Of a stretch of DNA of 64,000 bases, positions 62,518 to 64,000 are shown piece after piece. The stretch is from JACOMS01 sp964352785 (GTDB lineage Bacteria > Pseudomonadota > Alphaproteobacteria > Caulobacterales > Maricaulaceae). Location of the stretch: positions 282,490 to 346,489 of the forward strand of contig CAYGTI010000001.1 in assembly GCA_964352785.1 (NCBI GenBank), in the 5' to 3' direction. Position 1 is the first letter of the stretch, and each line of letters opens with the position of its first letter. The translations under genes were made by a program, and so were the position numbers. Below the pieces are notes generated by a model, which was given only the letters and a program-made list of their open reading frames with translations, had not been told where the DNA came from and made no database searches.

Positions 62518-62529
62518 ATTGTAAACAAT
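62518..62529 (-). promoter_or_regulatory. Regulon operator 11 (ATTGTAAACAAT)
   Basis: ATTGTAAACAAT lies before the six-gene leftward operon that starts at 62475. It is the rightmost site and marks the apparent end of the regulon in this window. Confidence 0.7.
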
Positions 62530-62914
62530 ATATTTTTAATATCAATACTGAACTAGTGACTATTTGACCGGCCATAAGTGATAGAATTTCTCATCAACAA
62601 ATGCAGGAAATAAGTAACTTCTGACCCCAGCAGAAAATTGGTGCTGCGAATCCGAATTGTTGGATTTCTTATGTTTATTTTGTACCCTGAGCGGCGGATT
62701 TACAAAACATAACTGACCTACACCTCCCTGCGGGGTGCCACCTAGACAATACTTTTACCCTGCATAATTTGGCAAAAATCAGTTTTTCTCTAATTTTTTC
62801 AACCCGACTGGACTTCGCCAGCAAAGGAAGCGGTAGTGTGCTGCGGCCCATTTGTAAGGGCCTTGTCTTGGTAGAAGCGATCACACTGAGTGGTCGCCAG
62901 AACCGGAGACTAAA
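62530..62914. other. Intergenic boundary between agar locus and mobile-element genes
   Basis: No credible gene is visible in these 385 bases. GC content rises sharply rightward from about 62900. The stretch probably holds the promoter of the DUF3489 gene and may contain an integration boundary, but I found no direct repeat or tRNA to define an att site. Confidence 0.45.
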
Positions 62915-63163
62915 ATGGACACTCAAACGCAATTAACTGAAATCAAAGCCCCGCGCGCGGGTAGCAAGCAAGCCAAACTTGTGGCTATGTTATCACGCAA
63001 GAGCGGCGTCACCCTCGAGAAAGCCAGCGAGGCCCTCGGATGGTTGCCGCACACGACGTCAGCGACCATGACGGGACTGCGCAAGCGCGGCTATGACATC
63101 ACCCGTATTCAACGCGAGAATAAAGACAGTCTCTATGTCATCCACCCGGATGAGGCGGGCTAA
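62915..63163 (+). CDS. DUF3489 family small protein
   Basis: The 82-residue protein contains SKQAKLVAMLSRKSGVTLEK and HTTSATMTGLRKRGYDITR, a winged-helix-like DUF3489 domain. It normally precedes DUF2924 and a serine recombinase in alphaproteobacterial mobile elements, as here. A DNA-binding role in the element is inferred. It overlaps the next gene by one base. Confidence 0.85.
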   Translation: MDTQTQLTEIKAPRAGSKQAKLVAMLSRKSGVTLEKASEALGWLPHTTSATMTGLRKRGYDITRIQRENKDSLYVIHPDEAG

Positions 63164-63690
63164 TGCGGCAAAGCGGTAAAATAGCGTCAGGCCTTCAAGA
63201 CTTAGCGACTTTAGACCGGGCGGCGCTAGCGGCTCGGTGGGAAGCGCTTATGGCACGCCCGCCGCCGAAAGCTGCTAGCCGCGTATTTCTTCTAAAGGCG
63301 CTCTCCTTTGAACTACAGTCCAAACATGCAGCAGGGCTGAGTAAGGCGGACCTGAAGGCTCTGAGCGGGGGCCTTGGTAAAGCAGTTGTTGTCGCAGCCG
63401 GTCACACGGCAGTAGACGATACAGATGATACGCAGTGTATCGATCATATCGCGGCGGCGGGGCTTGAGGCCAAGCCAACAGTGAAGCTTAATCACCCTGC
63501 CCGCGTAAAGCTGGTACCGGGTGCAAGGTTAGTACGTGAATGGAACGGACAAACATATACCGTGTCCGTGATTGATGAGGGCTTTGTCTATAAGAACCGA
63601 ACATGGACGTCCCTTAGCGCTATTGCCAAGGACATCACGGGAGCTCACTGGTCGGGGCCACGCTTCTTTGGCATGGATAGAGCGGCCTAA
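63163..63690 (+). CDS. DUF2924 family protein
   Basis: The 175-residue protein ends with LVREWNGQTYTVSVIDEGFV and LSAIAKDITGAHWSGPRFFG, the DUF2924 hallmark. The middle (residues 70-105) is less typical. Its partner genes are DUF3489 upstream and a serine recombinase downstream, with a TAATG overlap to the latter. It belongs to the mobile module; the biochemical role is unknown. Confidence 0.86.
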   Translation: MRQSGKIASGLQDLATLDRAALAARWEALMARPPPKAASRVFLLKALSFELQSKHAAGLSKADLKALSGGLGKAVVVAAGHTAVDDTDDTQCIDHIAAAGLEAKPTVKLNHPARVKLVPGARLVREWNGQTYTVSVIDEGFVYKNRTWTSLSAIAKDITGAHWSGPRFFGMDRAA

Positions 63691-64000
63691 TGGCGGTGCT
63701 ACGCAAGCGCTGTGCTGTCTACACCCGTAAATCCAGTGAGGAAGGCTTGCAGCAGGATTTTAACTCATTGGACGCTCAGGCAGAAAGCTGCTCTGCCTAT
63801 ATCCTGTCACAAGCGGGCGAAGGTTGGAGCAAGGTTGATAAGGTCTATTCCGACGGCGGTATATCAGGGGGCCATATGGACAGGCCGGGGCTGATTGCTT
63901 TGATCGCAGACATTGAAGCCGGACTGATTGATATTATTGTCGTCTATTGTCTAACGTCAGCGCATATGGCACAGATTTATGTCTGGGCTAAGAGAGACTT
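63690..64000 (+). CDS. Large serine recombinase, N-terminal part (runs off window)
   Basis: The visible 103 residues start MAVLRKRCAVYTRKSSEEG, the resolvase-type catalytic region with the nucleophile serine candidate in YTRKSSEE, followed by LDAQAESCSAYI and YSDGGISGGHMDRPGL. After IDIIVVY the expected K-x-DRLSR motif is missing and the sequence reads CLTSAHMAQIYVW. This suggests a rearrangement or insertion near 63945 within the gene. Whether it is functional cannot be judged from the fragment. Confidence 0.75.
   Translation, partial: MAVLRKRCAVYTRKSSEEGLQQDFNSLDAQAESCSAYILSQAGEGWSKVDKVYSDGGISGGHMDRPGLIALIADIEAGLIDIIVVYCLTSAHMAQIYVWAKRD

Noticed and set aside
62675..62932. Minus-strand 85-codon frame in the right intergenic gap
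   Set aside because: No recognisable domain or ribosome site, and it overlaps the start of the DUF3489 gene on the other strand.
1..64000. CRISPR arrays, tRNA or rRNA genes, riboswitches
   Set aside because: I saw no regularly spaced repeats, no cloverleaf-like tRNA sequence and no conserved RNA element in any gap.

Overview
The window looks like an agar-utilisation locus from a marine alphaproteobacterium. The evidence is TonB-dependent uptake, a neighbouring tryptophan halogenase, a DUF6491 lipoprotein, a DUF3489/DUF2924/serine recombinase triad and moderate GC; a Maricaulales, Hyphomonadaceae or Caulobacterales relative is a guess. The core is three GH50-type beta-agarases (36489-38777, 42618-44951, 56214-58526). 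Around them lie the genes needed to burn both agar sugars, 3,6-anhydro-L-galactose (AHG) and D-galactose.

Left edge (1-4440): a truncated LacI regulator with a sugar MFS transporter, apparently a separate oligosaccharide system, then a scar of two broken insertion sequences (IS6-like and IS1182-like). 4579-7681: formaldehyde detoxification (frmA, S-formylglutathione hydrolase) and a PhyH-family Fe(II)/2-oxoglutarate oxygenase. 7702-12388: a cytochrome c-PQQ sugar dehydrogenase, a pseudogene of a GMC-oxidoreductase small subunit, and a divergent TRAP transporter. 12467-17165: a DUF1592/DUF1552 pair of planctomycete style. 17186-19879: cupin, a broken alpha/beta hydrolase, and a second zinc alcohol dehydrogenase. 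19943-27984: a divergent block with KDPGal aldolase, KDGal kinase and a second PhyH oxygenase on one strand, and AHG-acid cycloisomerase, two dehydrogenases and a PhoD-like protein on the other. 27989-33321: SMP-30 lactonase, sugar porter, SDR, galactonate dehydratase and a GntR/FCD regulator. 33421-46107: mutarotase and VCBS/ASPIC lipoprotein, divergent from the operon GH50, AHG dehydrogenase, MFS, SMP-30 lactonase, GH50 and TonB-like protein. 46104-52893: DUF6491 lipoprotein, tryptophan halogenase, sulfotransferase and a large TonB-dependent receptor. 53060-62475: a six-gene operon with DUF1080, sugar isomerase, GMC small subunit, GMC oxidoreductase, GH50 and a second VCBS/ASPIC protein. The right end (62915-64000) is a mobile-element triad cut by the window edge.

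Working model: the TonB receptor and surface lipoproteins capture agar oligomers and GH50 enzymes cut them. AHG is oxidised by an aldehyde dehydrogenase, ring-opened by the enolase-superfamily cycloisomerase and epimerised by an oxidation/reduction pair. Galactose passes through dehydrogenase, lactonase, dehydratase, kinase and aldolase. A side branch (PhyH oxygenases with frmA/frmB) could remove O-methyl groups from methylated galactose as formaldehyde.

The strongest unexpected signal is a 12-bp palindrome, ATTGTNNACAAT, found upstream of eleven transcription units across about 58 kb. It fits the operator type of GntR/FadR-family regulators and one such gene (32713-33321) sits in the middle, so the whole locus is probably one regulon. 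The motif links genes with no obvious agar role (frmA, DUF1592, cupin, DUF6491) to agar use.
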